Source of the DNA: CAVVYA01 sp963752345
GTDB taxonomy: Bacteria; Pseudomonadota; Alphaproteobacteria; SMXQ01
Direction of reading: 5' to 3'
DNA: 64,000 nucleotides
Assembly (NCBI GenBank): GCA_963752345.1
Contig: CAVVYA010000004.1
Coordinates: 1 to 64,000 of the forward strand
The translations under genes were made by a program, and so were the position numbers. The first letter of the stretch is position 1. The number at the start of each line of letters is the position of its first letter. The notes under the pieces are model-generated. The model was not told the origin of the DNA, ran no database searches, and saw nothing but the letters and a program-made list of their open reading frames with translations. Positions 1-11,162 of the stretch are shown here, in pieces.

Positions 1-161
1 GGCCTTCAGGTGAAATTAACTAAAATTGCTGTTTTTGGTGTGCGGAATGGGCGTATGCCGGCGTTCGTGGCACATGAGACGAATGGCCAGGGTCAGATGC
101 AGATACTCTGTCACCCACTTGTCTCGACCATCCACTTAGGCTCGCCACAAAAGGGGGCATC

Positions 162-3100
162 GTGGCTTCGCGACCGGAACGGCTGAAGGCCGACCTTCTC
201 TCCACCGTCGGCCAGCTTGCGCGCCAGGCGCTTGCCAAGGACGGCACGCCGCAGCATGCCGGCCAATCGGCGGCGCGCTTCCTCGATCTCTATTATTCCC
301 AAGTGGCGCCCGACGATCTTCTGGCGGTGAGGCCGGAGGCGCTGACCGGCGCGGCGCTCGCCATCTGGCGCTTTGCCCAGACGCGCAAGCCCGGCGTTCC
401 CAAGGTGCGGGTCTATAACCCGAGCTTCGAGGAGCACGGCTGGACCAGCAGCCACACGGTCGTCGAAATCGTCAATGACGACATGCCGTTTCTGGTCGAT
501 TCGGTGACGGGCTGGTTCGCCGGCCGCGGCATCACCGTGCATCTCATCATTCACCCGATCCTGCGCGTTCGCCGCGACGCCAAAGGCGCGCTCAAGGAAC
601 TGCTCCCCTCCAACGGAGCGGCGGAAGTCGAACGGCGATGGCGTGGTCACCGAATCGGTGATGCATGTGGAGATCGACGAGCAGCCGAGCGCGGTGGCGC
701 GCGACGAGGTCCAGCGCGGCATCGAAGCGGTGCTCGCCGACGTCCGCGTCGCCGTCGAGGATTGGCTGCCGATGCGCCACAGGCTTGCTGCTATCCTGAA
801 AGACCTGGAACCGACGCCGCCGGGCGTGCCAGCCGAGGACGGCGAGGAGATACGCGCCTTCCTCAATTGGCTCGACAACAACCACTTCACCTATCTCGGA
901 TTTCGCGAATACGCCTTTGGCGGCGACGCGGCGGAACCCGGCATCGGACGAGTCGTCGAAGGCTCCGGTCTCGGTCTGTTGCGCGATCCCGAGGCGCGTA
1001 TCTTCCACGCCACCACCGAAGCGTCGGCGCTGCCGCCCGATATCCGCGCCCTGGTACGCTCGCCGACGCTGCTGATGATCTCCAAGGCCAACCGGCGCTC
1101 GACGGTGCACCGGCCGGTGCATCTCGATACCATCGGCATCAAGAAGATCGCGGCCGACGGCAAGGTGGTCGGCGAATACCGCTTCATCGGACTTTTCACG
1201 TCGCAGGCCTACAACCTGACCCCGCGGCTCATTCCGCTCTTGCGCCAGAAGATCGACCGGGTCGTGACGCGCTCCGGCTTGGCGCCGACCAGTCACGACG
1301 GCAAGGCGCTGATCAACATCCTCGAGACCTATCCGCGCGACGAGCTGTTCCAGATCTCCGAGGACGACCTTTACGATATCAGCCTCGGCATCCTGCAACT
1401 GCAGGAGCGCAATCGGGTGGCGCTGTTCATCCGGCGCGATCCGTTCGAGCGTTTCCTGTCCTGCCTGATCTTCGCGCCGCGCGAGAAGTTCGACACCGAC
1501 CTGCGGCTCAAGTTCCAGGACATCCTGTGCCAGGAGCTGCACGGCACGGTGTCCGCCTTCTATACCCAGATCGGCGAATCGCCGCTCGCCCGGCTGCATG
1601 TCATCGTCAAGACCCAGCCCGGCCAGATTCCCAATTTCGATGCCGATCATATCGAGCGGCGGCTGGCGCGCGCGGCGCGCGGCTGGGCCGACGAACTTCG
1701 CGAGGCGCTGATCGAGGCGCGTGGCGAGGATGCCGGCCTGGCTCTGATGCGCCGCTATGCGGACGCCTTCCCGACCGCCTACCGCGAGCGCACGCCGGCG
1801 GCCGGCGCGCTGCAGGACATCAACCGCATCGATATGGCGGGCGCGACGGGCCGGCTCGGTCTCAACCTCTACCGTCCGCTCGACGCGCCGGACGATTCGG
1901 TGCGGCTCAAGATCTATCACGCCATCGACGCGGTGCCGCTGTCCGACGTGCTGCCGATGCTGGAAAATCTCGGCTTCAAGGTCATCGACGAGCTGCCCTA
2001 CCTGGTGGAGCCGAAGGCCTCCGGCGAGGAGGCGACGAAGGGCGACGGCGCGGAGGCGCCAAGGGGCGACGGCACGGGTGGCGGCGGGCCGGTCTGGATT
2101 CACGATTTCGGCATGCGGACCAAGAGCGGCGAGCCGATCGCGCTCGATCAGGTGAAGCCGCTGCTCGAAGGGGCGGTCGCCCGGCTGTGGGCCGAGGAGA
2201 TGGAGAACGACGGCTTCAACCGTCTGGTGATCGCCGCCGGGCTCGACTGGCGCGAGGTGACGGTCATCCGCGCCTACAGCAAATATCTGCGCCAGGCCGG
2301 CATCACCTACAGCCAGGCCTATATGGAAGATACCTTCCTGCACAATCCGACGTTCGCGCGGCTGTTCGCCGATCTGTTCGCCACGCGCTTCGATCCGGCG
2401 AACCGCGTCGCATGCGGAAAGTCGTGAGGTGACGCTCAAGGTCAAATACGAGGAAGCGCTCGACGCGGTGGCGAGCCTCGACGAGGACCGCATCCTGCGC
2501 CGCTTCCTCAACCTGGTGCTGTCGTCCCTGCGCACGAATTTCTACCAGAAGGCGGCGGACGGCGGACCCAAGCCCTATCTGTCGTTCAAGCTCGACAGCC
2601 GCAAGGTCGACGAGCTGCCGCTGCCGCGGCCGCTCTACGAAGTCTTCGTCTATTCGCCGCGCATGGAGGGCATCCACTTGCGCGGCGGCAAGGTGGCGCG
2701 CGGCGGCATCCGCTGGTCCGACCGGCGCGAGGATTTCCGCACCGAGATCCTCAGCTTGATGAAGGCGCAGATGGTCAAGAACGCCGTCATCGTGCCGGTC
2801 GGCGCCAAGGGCGGCTTCGTGCTGAAGCGCGCGCCGGCGACGCGCGAGGCGCTGCAGGAAGAGGGCATCGCCTGCTACACGCCTGCTCATGCGCGGCCTG
2901 CTCGACATCACCGACAATTACAAGGGCGACAGCGTGGTGCCGCCGAAGGACGTCATTCGCCACGACGACGACGATCCCTATCTGGTGGTCGCCGCCGACA
3001 AGGGTACCGCGACCTTCTCGGATATCGCCAACGGCATCGCGCGCGATTACGGCTTCTGGCTCGATGACGCCTTCGCGTCGGGCGGTTCGGCCGGTTACGA

Positions 3101-5087
3101 CCACAAGAAGATGGGCATCACGGCGCGCGGCGCCTGGGAGTCGGTCAAGCGCCACTTCCGCGAGCTCGGCCTCGACACCCAGTCGCAGGATTTCACCGTG
3201 GTCGGCGTCGGCGACATGTCGGGCGACGTGTTCGGCAATGGCATGCTGCTGTCGGAGCACATCAAGCTGGTCGCCGCCTTCAACCACCTGCATATCTTCG
3301 TCGATCCCAATCCCGATCCCAAGGCGAGCCTGGTGGAGCGCCGCCGGCTGTTCGACCTGCCGCGCTCGTCATGGTCCGATTACGACGCCAAGCTGATCTC
3401 CCCGGGCGGCGGCGTGTTCGACCGCAAGGCGAAATCGGTCAAGCTGACTCCCGAAATGCAGGCATTGTTCGAGATCAAGCAGGACGCGGTCACGCCGAAC
3501 GACCTGATCCGCGCCATCCTCAAGGCCCAGGCCGACTTGCTGTTCTTCGGCGGCATCGGCACCTTCATCAAATCCACCGGCGAGAGCCATGCCGACGCGG
3601 GCGACCGCAGCAACGATGCCTTGCGCATCAACGGCAACGAGGTGCGCGCCCGGGTGGTCGGCGAAGGCGCCAATCTCGGCGTCACCCAACTGGGCCGCAT
3701 CGAATATGCCAGAACAGGCGGACCGGCCCAGACCGGCGGCAAGATCAACACCGACGCGATCGACAATTCCGGCGGCGTCGACGCCTCGGACCATGAAGTC
3801 AATATCAAGATCCTGCTCGGCGCGGTGATCGACTCGGGCGATCTCACCCTAAAGCAGCGCAACCAGTTGCTCGTCACCATGACCGACGAGCTCGCCGAGC
3901 TGATCCTGCGCGACAACTATCTGCAGACCCAAGCGATCAGCGTCATGGAAGCCCATGGCGTCGAACAGCTCGACGCCCAGCAGCATTTCATCAAGACCCT
4001 GGAGAAGGCCGGCAAGCTCAACCGCGGCGTGGAAAAGCTGCCGGGCGACGAAGCGATCGCTGCCTTGGCTGCCGCCGGCAAGGGCCTGACCCGGCCGGAG
4101 CTCGCGGTGCTGCTCGCCTATGGCAAGCTCTCGCTCTACGAGGACCTGCTCGCCAGCGCCATGCCCGACGAGGCCTTTCTCCTCGAGGACCTGTTCCGCT
4201 ATTTCCCAACGGCGCTGCGCGAGAAATTCAAGGACGCCATCGCCAAGCATCGGCTACGCCGCGAGATCATCGCGACCGTGGCGACCAACAGCATGGTCAA
4301 CCGCGTCGGTCCGACCTTCGTCAACGACATGAACGAGCGCACCGGCTGTCCGCCGGGCGATGTCGCCCACGCCTATACGGTGACGCGCGACGCCTTCATG
4401 CTGCGCGACCTGTGGGCCGGTATCGAATCACTCGACGCCAAAGTACCGGCGCACGCGCAGATCGCCATGATCCGCGAGACCGGCCGGCTGGTCTCGCGCT
4501 GCACGCTATGGTTCCTGCAGAACATGACTCACCCGATCGACGTCGCCGCCGCCATGGCCGACTTCAAGCCTGGCATCGAGGCGCTGGCCGCGAAGCTCAT
4601 CGATGTGCTCCCGGCGGAGGACCGCGACCGCCTGCTCGAGCGGGCCGCCGCCTTCACCAAGGATGGCGCGCCCCAGGATCTCGCCCTCGGCATCGCCAAG
4701 CTCGACTGGCTGGGGGCGGCGCCCGATATCATCCGCCTGGCCGATCGTGACGTGAACAAGACCGTCCAGGTGGCGGAGCTCTATTACGGCCTCGGTGCCG
4801 CGCTCGACCTCAAATGGCTGCGTCAGTCGGCGCGTGCCATCCCGGCGGAAACCTCGTGGCAGAAGCAGGCGGTCTCGGCCATCGTCGAGGACCTCTATGC
4901 CTTCCAGGCGGAGCTGACGAGGCACGTGCTGGCCTTCGGCCAAAGCGCCGACGCCTGGCTTCTCTCGCGCGGCTCGGCCGCCCAGCGCATCGTGCAACTG
5001 ACCGACGAGATGCGGGCCGCCGGCGGTGTCGATCTCGCCATGCTGGCCGTCGCGAATCGTCAACTGCGCGCGCTCCTCGCCGGCTGA
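162..5087 (+). CDS. NAD-specific glutamate dehydrogenase, large 180-kDa class (three frame shifts)
   Basis: Large bacterial NAD-dependent glutamate dehydrogenase, which oxidises glutamate to 2-oxoglutarate and ammonia in the cytosol. Joined frames give about 1,640 residues, normal for this class and far above the ~450 of small GDHs. The N-terminal regulatory part includes VVEIVNDDMPFLVDSV near residue 100. The catalytic core at about 2,695-2,825 has GGIRWSDRREDFRTE and PVGAKGGFV, the latter carrying the conserved core lysine. The reading frame changes three times, each explained by one extra base: near 633 (into DGVVTESVM), 2425 (ACGKS into EVTLKVKY) and 2885 (GIACY into LLMRGLLDI). Protein similarity continues directly across each point, so I infer sequencing indels, not decay. 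The GTG start at 162 follows AAAAGGGGG. The stop lies at the head of a 5169-start permease gene on the same strand. Confidence 0.9.
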
Positions 5088-5168
5088 TGGCCGCCATTCC
5101 GACCGCGCCCGCGCCAGCCGCTCACGGGAAAGACGATCGCGCTGGCGCGGGCGAATTCGTCCCGGCGC

Positions 5169-6433
5169 GTGCCGCGCCGCGCGCTGGTCGCCTGGTGCCT
5201 CTACGACTGGGCCAACTCGGCATTTCCCGCCGTCATTCTCACCTTCGTCTTCGCCGCCTATTTTGCTCAAGGCGTCGCCGAGAATCCGGTTATCGCCACC
5301 GGCCAGTGGGGCCTCGCCATCACGCTCTCGGGTTTGGCCATTGCCATCCTGTCGCCGGTGTTCGGCGCCATCGCCGACCAGAGCGGCCGGCGCAAGCCGT
5401 GGATCGCGGCCTTCTCGCTGATCTGCATCGCGGCTACGGCGCTTCTGTGGTTCGTCAAGCCCGACCCGTCCTACGTGCTGTTCGCGCTGGTCTGCCTCGC
5501 CATCGGCAACTTCGCCTTCGAATTCGCCATCGTGTTCTACAACGCCATGCTGAACGACCTGGTGCCGCCCACCGGCTTGGCCGCCTGTCGGGCTGGGGCT
5601 GGGGCGCCGGCTATGCCGGCGGGCTGGTCTGCCTGGTGGTTGTGCTGGTCGGCTTCGTCAGCGCCGATCCGCCGTGGTTCGGCATCGCCAAGGAGCAGGC
5701 GGCCCATGTGCGCGTCGCCGGGCCGATCGCCGCCCTGTGGTTCGCCGCCTTCGCCTGGCCGCTGTTCGTCTTCACGCCAGATCAGCCGGGCCGCGGCGTG
5801 CCTGCCATGACCGCCATCCGCAACGGACTCCGCACCATCGCGGCGACTCTGCGCAATCTGCGCAACTACCGCAATGTGGCGCGCTACCTGCTGGCCCACA
5901 TGATCTACACCGACGGGCTCAACACGCTGTTCGCGTTCGGCGGCATCTATGCGGCGGGTGAATTCGGCATGACCGTGGAAGAGATCATCTGGTTCGGCAT
6001 CGCGCTCAATCTGACCGCCGGGCTCGGCGCCTTCGGCTTCGCCTGGATCGACGACTGGATCGGCGCCAAGCGCACCATCACGATCGCGTTGGCCGGGCTG
6101 ATCGCCACCGGTATCGCCATTCTGGTCACTCACGACAAGACGGTGTTCTGGGCGCTCGGCATGGCGCTCGGCATCTTCTTCGGCCCGGCCCAGGCGGCAA
6201 GCCGCTCGCTCATGGCGCGCCTCGCGCCGCCCGGCATGCAAGCGGAGATGTTCGGGTTGTATGCGCTGTCGGGCAAGGCCACCGCCTTCGTTGGCCCGGC
6301 GCTGTTCGGCTGGGCGACCGTGGCGTTCGGCACCCAGCGCGCCGGCATGGCCAGCGTTCTGCTGTTCCTGGCGCTCGGTGCGCTGCTGCTGTGGACCGTC
6401 CAGGAGCCGCGGCGCGCCCGCTCCGCCACATAA
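5169..6433 (+). CDS. UMF1/Atg22-type MFS permease (one frame shift)
   Basis: Integral membrane transporter of the UMF1 branch of the major facilitator superfamily, related to yeast Atg22; substrate unknown. The hallmark AWCLYDWANSAFP sits at the N-terminus and GAIADQSGRRKPW forms the loop 2-3 signature. About 12 hydrophobic segments are visible. The frame changes near 5573 (NDLVPP into RLGRLSGWGWGAGY), explained by one lost C in a C run. I give GTG 5169 as the start. An ATG at 5087, overlapping the glutamate dehydrogenase stop as TGATG, is an attractive coupled start but needs one more frame change near 5165. The ChrA pair follows 104 bp downstream on the same strand. Confidence 0.8.
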
Positions 6434-6537
6434 CCCACGCCAAGTCACAAGAGTTTGACTGCCGCGCGATGGTAGCGGTTGATCCGCGGGCGCGCTCCGT
6501 CACCATGGCAGCGCAAGCCATAACAGCAGTAGCGCGA

Positions 6538-7161
6538 ATGTCCCAGTCCCCCGCCGGCCAGCCTCCATCGCCACCTGACACCCCGGCCGCCGGCACATCC
6601 GGCTATCATCCCGGCGTCTCCCTGCCGGTGCTGTTCTGGATCTTCTTCCAGATCGGCGCGCTGAGCTTCGGCGGCGGGCTCGCCGCCTGGGTCCACCGCG
6701 AGATCGTGCTCAAGCGCGGCTGGATGAGCGAGACCGAATTCCTCACCGGCCTGGCGCTCTGTCAGGTGCTGCCTGGCGTCAATGTCGTCAATCTCGCGGT
6801 TCATATCGGCCAGCGCCTGCGCGGCGCGGTCGGCGCGCTGACCTGCACGTTCGCCATCGTCTTCGTGCCGTTCTTCGCCGTCATCGCGCTCGCCACGGTC
6901 TACGACCAGATCAAGGATATAGACTGGATCCACGATTTCCTCGACGGCGTCGCGGTCTCGGCGGTCGGCTTGCTGGTTTCGGTGGCGTTGCGCTCGGTGC
7001 GCGGCACCTTCAGGAACATCGCGCCCTATATCGCCGCCATCGCGCTCATCGTCCTGGTCGGCATCCTGCAATGGCCGATGATCCCGGTGGTGCTGTGCGT
7101 CGCGCCGTTGAGCGTGCTCGCCGCCTGGTTCACCCGCGCCCGCCCGGCGGGAGGCCGCTGA
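6538..7161 (+). CDS. chrA: chromate transporter, N-terminal-type half (short-chain ChrA subunit 1)
   Basis: First of two adjacent short ChrA proteins (CHR family, Pfam Chromate_transp) that together match one full-length chromate/sulfate antiporter; the family generally extrudes chromate across the inner membrane. This half is 207 residues with the signature IGALSFGGGLAAWVHREIV, the WMSETEF segment and ALCQVLPGVNVVNLA, followed by several membrane segments. ATG 6538 is chosen because similarity begins shortly after it; the longer upstream extension is Arg-rich and unrelated. Its stop overlaps the start of the second half (TGATG at 7159-7163), so the two are probably translationally coupled. 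Transport substrate is inferred from family only. Confidence 0.85.
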   Translation: MSQSPAGQPPSPPDTPAAGTSGYHPGVSLPVLFWIFFQIGALSFGGGLAAWVHREIVLKRGWMSETEFLTGLALCQVLPGVNVVNLAVHIGQRLRGAVGALTCTFAIVFVPFFAVIALATVYDQIKDIDWIHDFLDGVAVSAVGLLVSVALRSVRGTFRNIAPYIAAIALIVLVGILQWPMIPVVLCVAPLSVLAAWFTRARPAGGR

Positions 7162-7715
7162 TGCGCGACGGCGACAATCTTCTCTGGCTGCTCGTCGTCA
7201 TCTTCGCGCCGCTGTCGCTGCTGTCGATCGGCGGCTGGGTCTCGGTGCTGGCGCCGGTCCATCACCAGACCGTCGAGGTGCACGGCTGGCTGACCCAGCG
7301 CGAATTCGTCGACGTCTTCGCCATCACCCGCGCGGCCCCCGGCCCCGGCGCCATGATCGTCGCGCTGATCGGCTGGAAGGTGGCGGGCTGGGCCGGCGCC
7401 GTCGTCGCCTGTCTCGCCATCTTCCTTCCGTCGTCGCTGGTGGTCTATTTCGTCGGCCGGGTGTGGAACCGCTATCGCGGCACGCCCTGGCATTCGGCGC
7501 TCGAACTCGGCCTGGCGCCGGTCGGCGTCGGCCTGCTGATGGCCGGCTCGCTCTCGATCATGCATGCGACGGAGAGCGGCGGCACCGGCAATGCCATCAC
7601 GCTGTGGGCGATCGCCGGCCTGGCCGCGGCCGTGCTCGCATGGCGCACCTTCCACCCGCTGATCATTCTCGCGGCCGGTGGTCTGATCAGCGTCGCCGTG
7701 GGGCAACTGACCTGA
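7161..7715 (+). CDS. chrA: chromate transporter, C-terminal-type half (short-chain ChrA subunit 2)
   Basis: Second ChrA-type half, 184 residues, overlapping the stop of the first half by one base. It repeats the family pattern: LLSIGGWVSVLAPVHHQTV, WLTQREFVDVFAITRAAPGP and a GWKVAGWAGA loop, with five or six membrane segments. The paired half-size arrangement is the known short-chain ChrA organisation in which two subunits are needed together. Transcription ends at the strong inverted repeat directly after the stop. Confidence 0.85.
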   Translation: MRDGDNLLWLLVVIFAPLSLLSIGGWVSVLAPVHHQTVEVHGWLTQREFVDVFAITRAAPGPGAMIVALIGWKVAGWAGAVVACLAIFLPSSLVVYFVGRVWNRYRGTPWHSALELGLAPVGVGLLMAGSLSIMHATESGGTGNAITLWAIAGLAAAVLAWRTFHPLIILAAGGLISVAVGQLT

Positions 7716-7726
7716 GCGAGCCCGGT

Positions 7727-7755
7727 CGGCCATCCGGTAGACGACCGGATGGCCG
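7727..7755. terminator. bidirectional hairpin terminator between chrA and amidohydrolase
   Basis: Perfect 12-bp inverted repeat (7727-7738 with 7744-7755, CGGCCATCCGGT and its complement) around the 5-base loop AGACG. It lies between the convergent stops of the second chrA gene (7715) and the amidohydrolase (7764). There is no clear T-tract on either side, so it is called from stem strength and position. Confidence 0.65.
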
Positions 7756-7763
7756 CTATCGGC

Positions 7764-8924
7764 TCACGGTTCTCCGAAGAAGCGCACCGGATTGTCCCAC
7801 ATCATCTTCTTCATCGCCTCCGGGCCGATCACATTCTGCCAGGCCAGCACCCGGTCGGCCGATTCTGGGAAGCGGGATTCCGCGTGCGGATAGTCGGAGC
7901 CGAACATGAGGATGTGGTCGCCGAGAGACTCGTTGACGGTCTTGGCGCTGTTCGGCCCCTCGTGCTGCTCGATCGACGCAAAGAAGCGGCCGCCGGTGAC
8001 ATAGTCACTCATCTTGTGTTTGAGTTCGGCGACATAGCCGACATAGATGGCTTGGTCGTCCAGGCGGCTTGCCCAGAACGGCAGCCAGCCGAACCCGGAT
8101 TCGAGGACCGCATAGCGCAGCTCGGGAAAGCGGTCCATCAGACCACCGCCGATGAACGAGGCAACGGCCCGCATGGCCGCCCAGGGATGGCTCGCGCTGC
8201 GTCCGATGAACGGATTGCCCCACATGTCGCGGTATCCCGGATAGCCCCAGGCCAGGCTGTGATGGATCACGCAGAGATTATGGTCCTGGGCCGCCGCCCA
8301 GATCGGATAGAGGTCCGGGTGGTCGAGCGGATAGTCGAGCGGCAGGCTGGGGTGGACCGCAACCGCCCAGGGCGCCTTGCCCCAGCGGCGGATCTCCGCC
8401 ACCGACTCCTCGACGCATAGCGGCGTGACAGTCAGGCAGGACTTCAGACGCCGCGGATCATGGCTGCAGAAACCGTCGAGATAGCGGTGCTGGGCGGCGA
8501 TGAACTCCATCTCCGCTTGCGCATCGGGATGGCCCACGCCGCCGCTGCTGACGAGGAAGTGGACATCCACGCCTTCCCTATCCATGTCCCTCAGCCGGGC
8601 GGCTGCGTCGTCGTCGGCGCCGCCGTATGACGGAAAGGTCACGCCCATGAATTTCTGGAAGTGGCGTTCGGCGTTCTCGCGGGGGCCGGCCTCGCCCAGG
8701 TGGCGCGGCTTGTTCTTGCTCCAGCCCTCGCGCTTGGCGAAACGATAACGGTGCCGATAGGGCGGCTCGAACCGCTCGCCCGCCCAGCCGATCTTGACCT
8801 CCTCGCGGCGGTCCTCCAAGTCGGGAATCAGGTCCAGCAGTTTTGCGGACAGATGAGGACGAAGCGCCTCCGCGGTGGGAGCGATATGGGTGTCGGCATC
8901 GTAAATCTTCTGTCCATTGCGCAT
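7764..8924 (-). CDS. amidohydrolase family 2 (ACMSD-like TIM-barrel) metal-dependent hydrolase/decarboxylase
   Basis: Cytosolic TIM-barrel enzyme of the amidohydrolase-2 family, which holds ACMSD-type decarboxylases and related hydrolases. The N-terminal metal motif reads YDADTHI where most members have DxDxH or DxHxH; a mid-protein His pair is in LCVIHHSLAWGYPGY; ESGFGWLPFWASRLD and the C-terminal metal/active-site Asp motif LMFGSDYPHAES are clear. Length of about 386 residues is normal. ATG 8924 is preferred over GTG 8930 because AAAGGG lies eight bases upstream. The gene is 18-24 bp downstream of the tctA-type gene and on the same strand, so it probably acts on the carboxylate or carboxylate-bearing aromatic that this transporter imports. 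Exact substrate cannot be told. Confidence 0.8.
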   Translation of the reverse strand: MRNGQKIYDADTHIAPTAEALRPHLSAKLLDLIPDLEDRREEVKIGWAGERFEPPYRHRYRFAKREGWSKNKPRHLGEAGPRENAERHFQKFMGVTFPSYGGADDDAAARLRDMDREGVDVHFLVSSGGVGHPDAQAEMEFIAAQHRYLDGFCSHDPRRLKSCLTVTPLCVEESVAEIRRWGKAPWAVAVHPSLPLDYPLDHPDLYPIWAAAQDHNLCVIHHSLAWGYPGYRDMWGNPFIGRSASHPWAAMRAVASFIGGGLMDRFPELRYAVLESGFGWLPFWASRLDDQAIYVGYVAELKHKMSDYVTGGRFFASIEQHEGPNSAKTVNESLGDHILMFGSDYPHAESRFPESADRVLAWQNVIGPEAMKKMMWDNPVRFFGEP

Positions 8925-8948
8925 ATTCACGGCCCTTTGTTGACTGAC

Positions 8949-11006
8949 TTACCAGCTTCGTTGAATCCAATTGCCGATGTACGGCTCGGGCCAGTAGACG
9001 CCCATGTGATAGTCGAGCAGGCCGAAGGCCATGAGAAAGAGGATAGCGGCGCCCACGACGCTCGAGATGATGGCGGGCCTTCCCTTCATCGTGATCAGCG
9101 GAAAGGCGATGGCGAATGCCAACGACGCATATTGGAGCCCGATGGTCAGCGTCAGAAGTATGTAGGCAATCATGGTGGTAGCGAGAGCGAGGATCGGCGC
9201 GTTTCGCCGGGCGTCCGGCACATCGATGCTACGCAAGCCTATGTCCATGATCTCCCCCGTGAGCTTGCCGCGCCCGAAGATGAGCTGACAGAGAAGCAGC
9301 ACGATGGCGATGCCGCAGGTCGCCATCGGCAGGAAACGCGCACTCGCCGCATAGTTCAGCGAGCCGACGAGCGCGGCGCCGGCAAAACACAACAGGGCCA
9401 AGCTGAACCAGTGCTCCGCGCGCATGGGCCCGCTCACGTCGAACATGGCTTTCCATTTCGATCCGCCCATGCCGCTTGCCGTGCCGGCAAAAGCGGCGCC
9501 CGCTGAGGCCGGCGCTTGATTTTGCCCATAGCCGGACGCTCTGTTCAGGCGCAGCAGAACGACCGTCGTGACGACAGTGATGATGATGAGGGTCAGGGTA
9601 ATGGGGCGCGTGATGAAGCTGATCGCGCCATGGGCCGATACGGCGCTCTGTAGGTTTTTCTCGATGACCCCGCCCAGAATGAAGCCGAGGATGAGCGGCG
9701 AGCGCGGCCATTTGAACGCCTTCATCAGTAGCCCGATCGGCGTGAAGATCAGCAGGACCAGAATGCCGAACCAGCCGTCGCCGGATTGAAAGGCGGATAG
9801 GAACGCGATGGGAATCATGACGGCGCCGATTGCGGCATACGGAATGATCGTGACCTTCGCGAGCTGCGCGGTGAGGCAAAGGCCGATCAACACCATGAGA
9901 AGATTCGCGATGCCGAAGCTGACGGCGATCATGATGGTAATATCGGCGTGACGGTCCAGCATCTGCGGGCCCGGCGCGATATTGTAAGCCAGCATCGCGT
10001 AGAGAATGAAAACCCAGGACAGGCCCCCTGGAATGCCGAAAACGAGTGTCGGTATCGCTTGGCCGCCCTCTTTGGAATTTTGCACCGATTCGGCAAAAAT
10101 GACGCCGTCCAAGGACCCTTTGCCGAATTGCTTCTTGTCCTTCGAGAGCGCGATGCCGACCGCGTAGGAAAGCCAGTCGATGACCGCGCCGCCGATCCCA
10201 GGGACCATGCCGAGGAACACGCCGAACAAGGATTGGCGGATCGTGATCCGCCAGCGGCGCAGCCCTTCCTTGGCGCCGGCCCAGACCTCGCTATTCGATA
10301 TGATCGCTTTGCCTTTCGAGCTCACGGCGCGTCCCGTGGCGCAGAGGTCGAACACTTCTGGCAAGGCGAAGATGCCGAGCGTCATGGCGATCATCGGCAA
10401 TCCCTCGGCGAGGTTCAATTCGCCGAAGGTGAAACGCTCGGTTCCTGTCCCCCAGTGAATGCCGACCGTGCTCAGCAGGATGCCGATAAGGCCAGCCGTG
10501 ATCCCCTTCAGCATCGCGCCGGCGCTCAGCACCGATACCATCGCGACGCCGAACACGGCCATGGCCGCGATCTCGGAATAGCCGAAGTTGAGGATGAACG
10601 GCCTGATGACGGGGATGATGAGGACGAGCGCGATGGCACCGACGATGCCGCCCAATCCCGCCGCCGCGTAGGTCGCTCCCAGCGTGTGGGCCGCTTTGCC
10701 CTGCTCGGCGAGTTGATGACCCTCGATGAACGTGACCTGGGTGGACGCGCTGGGATAGCCGAGGAGGATCGCAGGCACGGAGTCCAGGGAACTCGAGACA
10801 CCGCCGATGGTCGCCAACAGGATGATGCCGGTCAGCGGATCCTGGACCGTGAAAAGAATGAAGGGAATGGCGACGGCCATCACCATCGGCGTGCCGACAC
10901 CCGGCAGCAGGCCGATCAGCGCGGCGACAAGAACGCCGACCAGAACGGCTCCCCAATAGCTGAATGTGCCGAGGTGGGCTAGTCCGGATAGGATCGTGTC
11001 GAACAT
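8949..11006 (-). CDS. tctA: tripartite tricarboxylate transporter, TctA fused to a TctB-like C-terminus
   Basis: Large membrane subunit of a tripartite tricarboxylate transporter: secondary uptake driven by an ion gradient, working with the periplasmic receptor encoded upstream. The first ~500 residues are TctA, with LPGVGTPMVMAVAIPFI, the GYPSASTQVTFIEGHQLAEQGKAA loop region, and VPGIGGAVIDWLSYAVG. The last ~160 residues (from about MFDVSGPMRAEHW) add four hydrophobic segments resembling the small subunit TctB. No separate tctB gene is present. Total 685 residues against roughly 500 for TctA alone supports a fusion. ATG 11006 follows GGGGGAAGCG. No frame shift interrupts this 2-kb gene. Confidence 0.85.
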   Translation of the reverse strand: MFDTILSGLAHLGTFSYWGAVLVGVLVAALIGLLPGVGTPMVMAVAIPFILFTVQDPLTGIILLATIGGVSSSLDSVPAILLGYPSASTQVTFIEGHQLAEQGKAAHTLGATYAAAGLGGIVGAIALVLIIPVIRPFILNFGYSEIAAMAVFGVAMVSVLSAGAMLKGITAGLIGILLSTVGIHWGTGTERFTFGELNLAEGLPMIAMTLGIFALPEVFDLCATGRAVSSKGKAIISNSEVWAGAKEGLRRWRITIRQSLFGVFLGMVPGIGGAVIDWLSYAVGIALSKDKKQFGKGSLDGVIFAESVQNSKEGGQAIPTLVFGIPGGLSWVFILYAMLAYNIAPGPQMLDRHADITIMIAVSFGIANLLMVLIGLCLTAQLAKVTIIPYAAIGAVMIPIAFLSAFQSGDGWFGILVLLIFTPIGLLMKAFKWPRSPLILGFILGGVIEKNLQSAVSAHGAISFITRPITLTLIIITVVTTVVLLRLNRASGYGQNQAPASAGAAFAGTASGMGGSKWKAMFDVSGPMRAEHWFSLALLCFAGAALVGSLNYAASARFLPMATCGIAIVLLLCQLIFGRGKLTGEIMDIGLRSIDVPDARRNAPILALATTMIAYILLTLTIGLQYASLAFAIAFPLITMKGRPAIISSVVGAAILFLMAFGLLDYHMGVYWPEPYIGNWIQRSW

Positions 11007-11162
11007 CGCTTCCCCCTGCCAAGAACGACACGCTAGCCGGCAATCCTTTTCGCGGGAGAGCGTTGGCAAACTTTTCGTTGCCTTCTCGGTCCGTCATTGA
11101 CGCAAACAGTCGAACGCTTTCTTGAGGATGAGGCTGCTGACCACGCCGTCTGCGGCTTATGG

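Noticed and set aside
592..2535. Long open frames on the minus strand opposite glutamate dehydrogenase and similar long antisense frames elsewhere
   Set aside because: They are Arg/Ala/Gly-rich, have no recognisable domain and mirror the third-position GC bias of the real genes.
6391..6537. Longer N-terminus for the first ChrA half
   Set aside because: The extension overlaps the MFS permease end and is Arg/His-rich without membrane character; ATG 6538 fits family starts.
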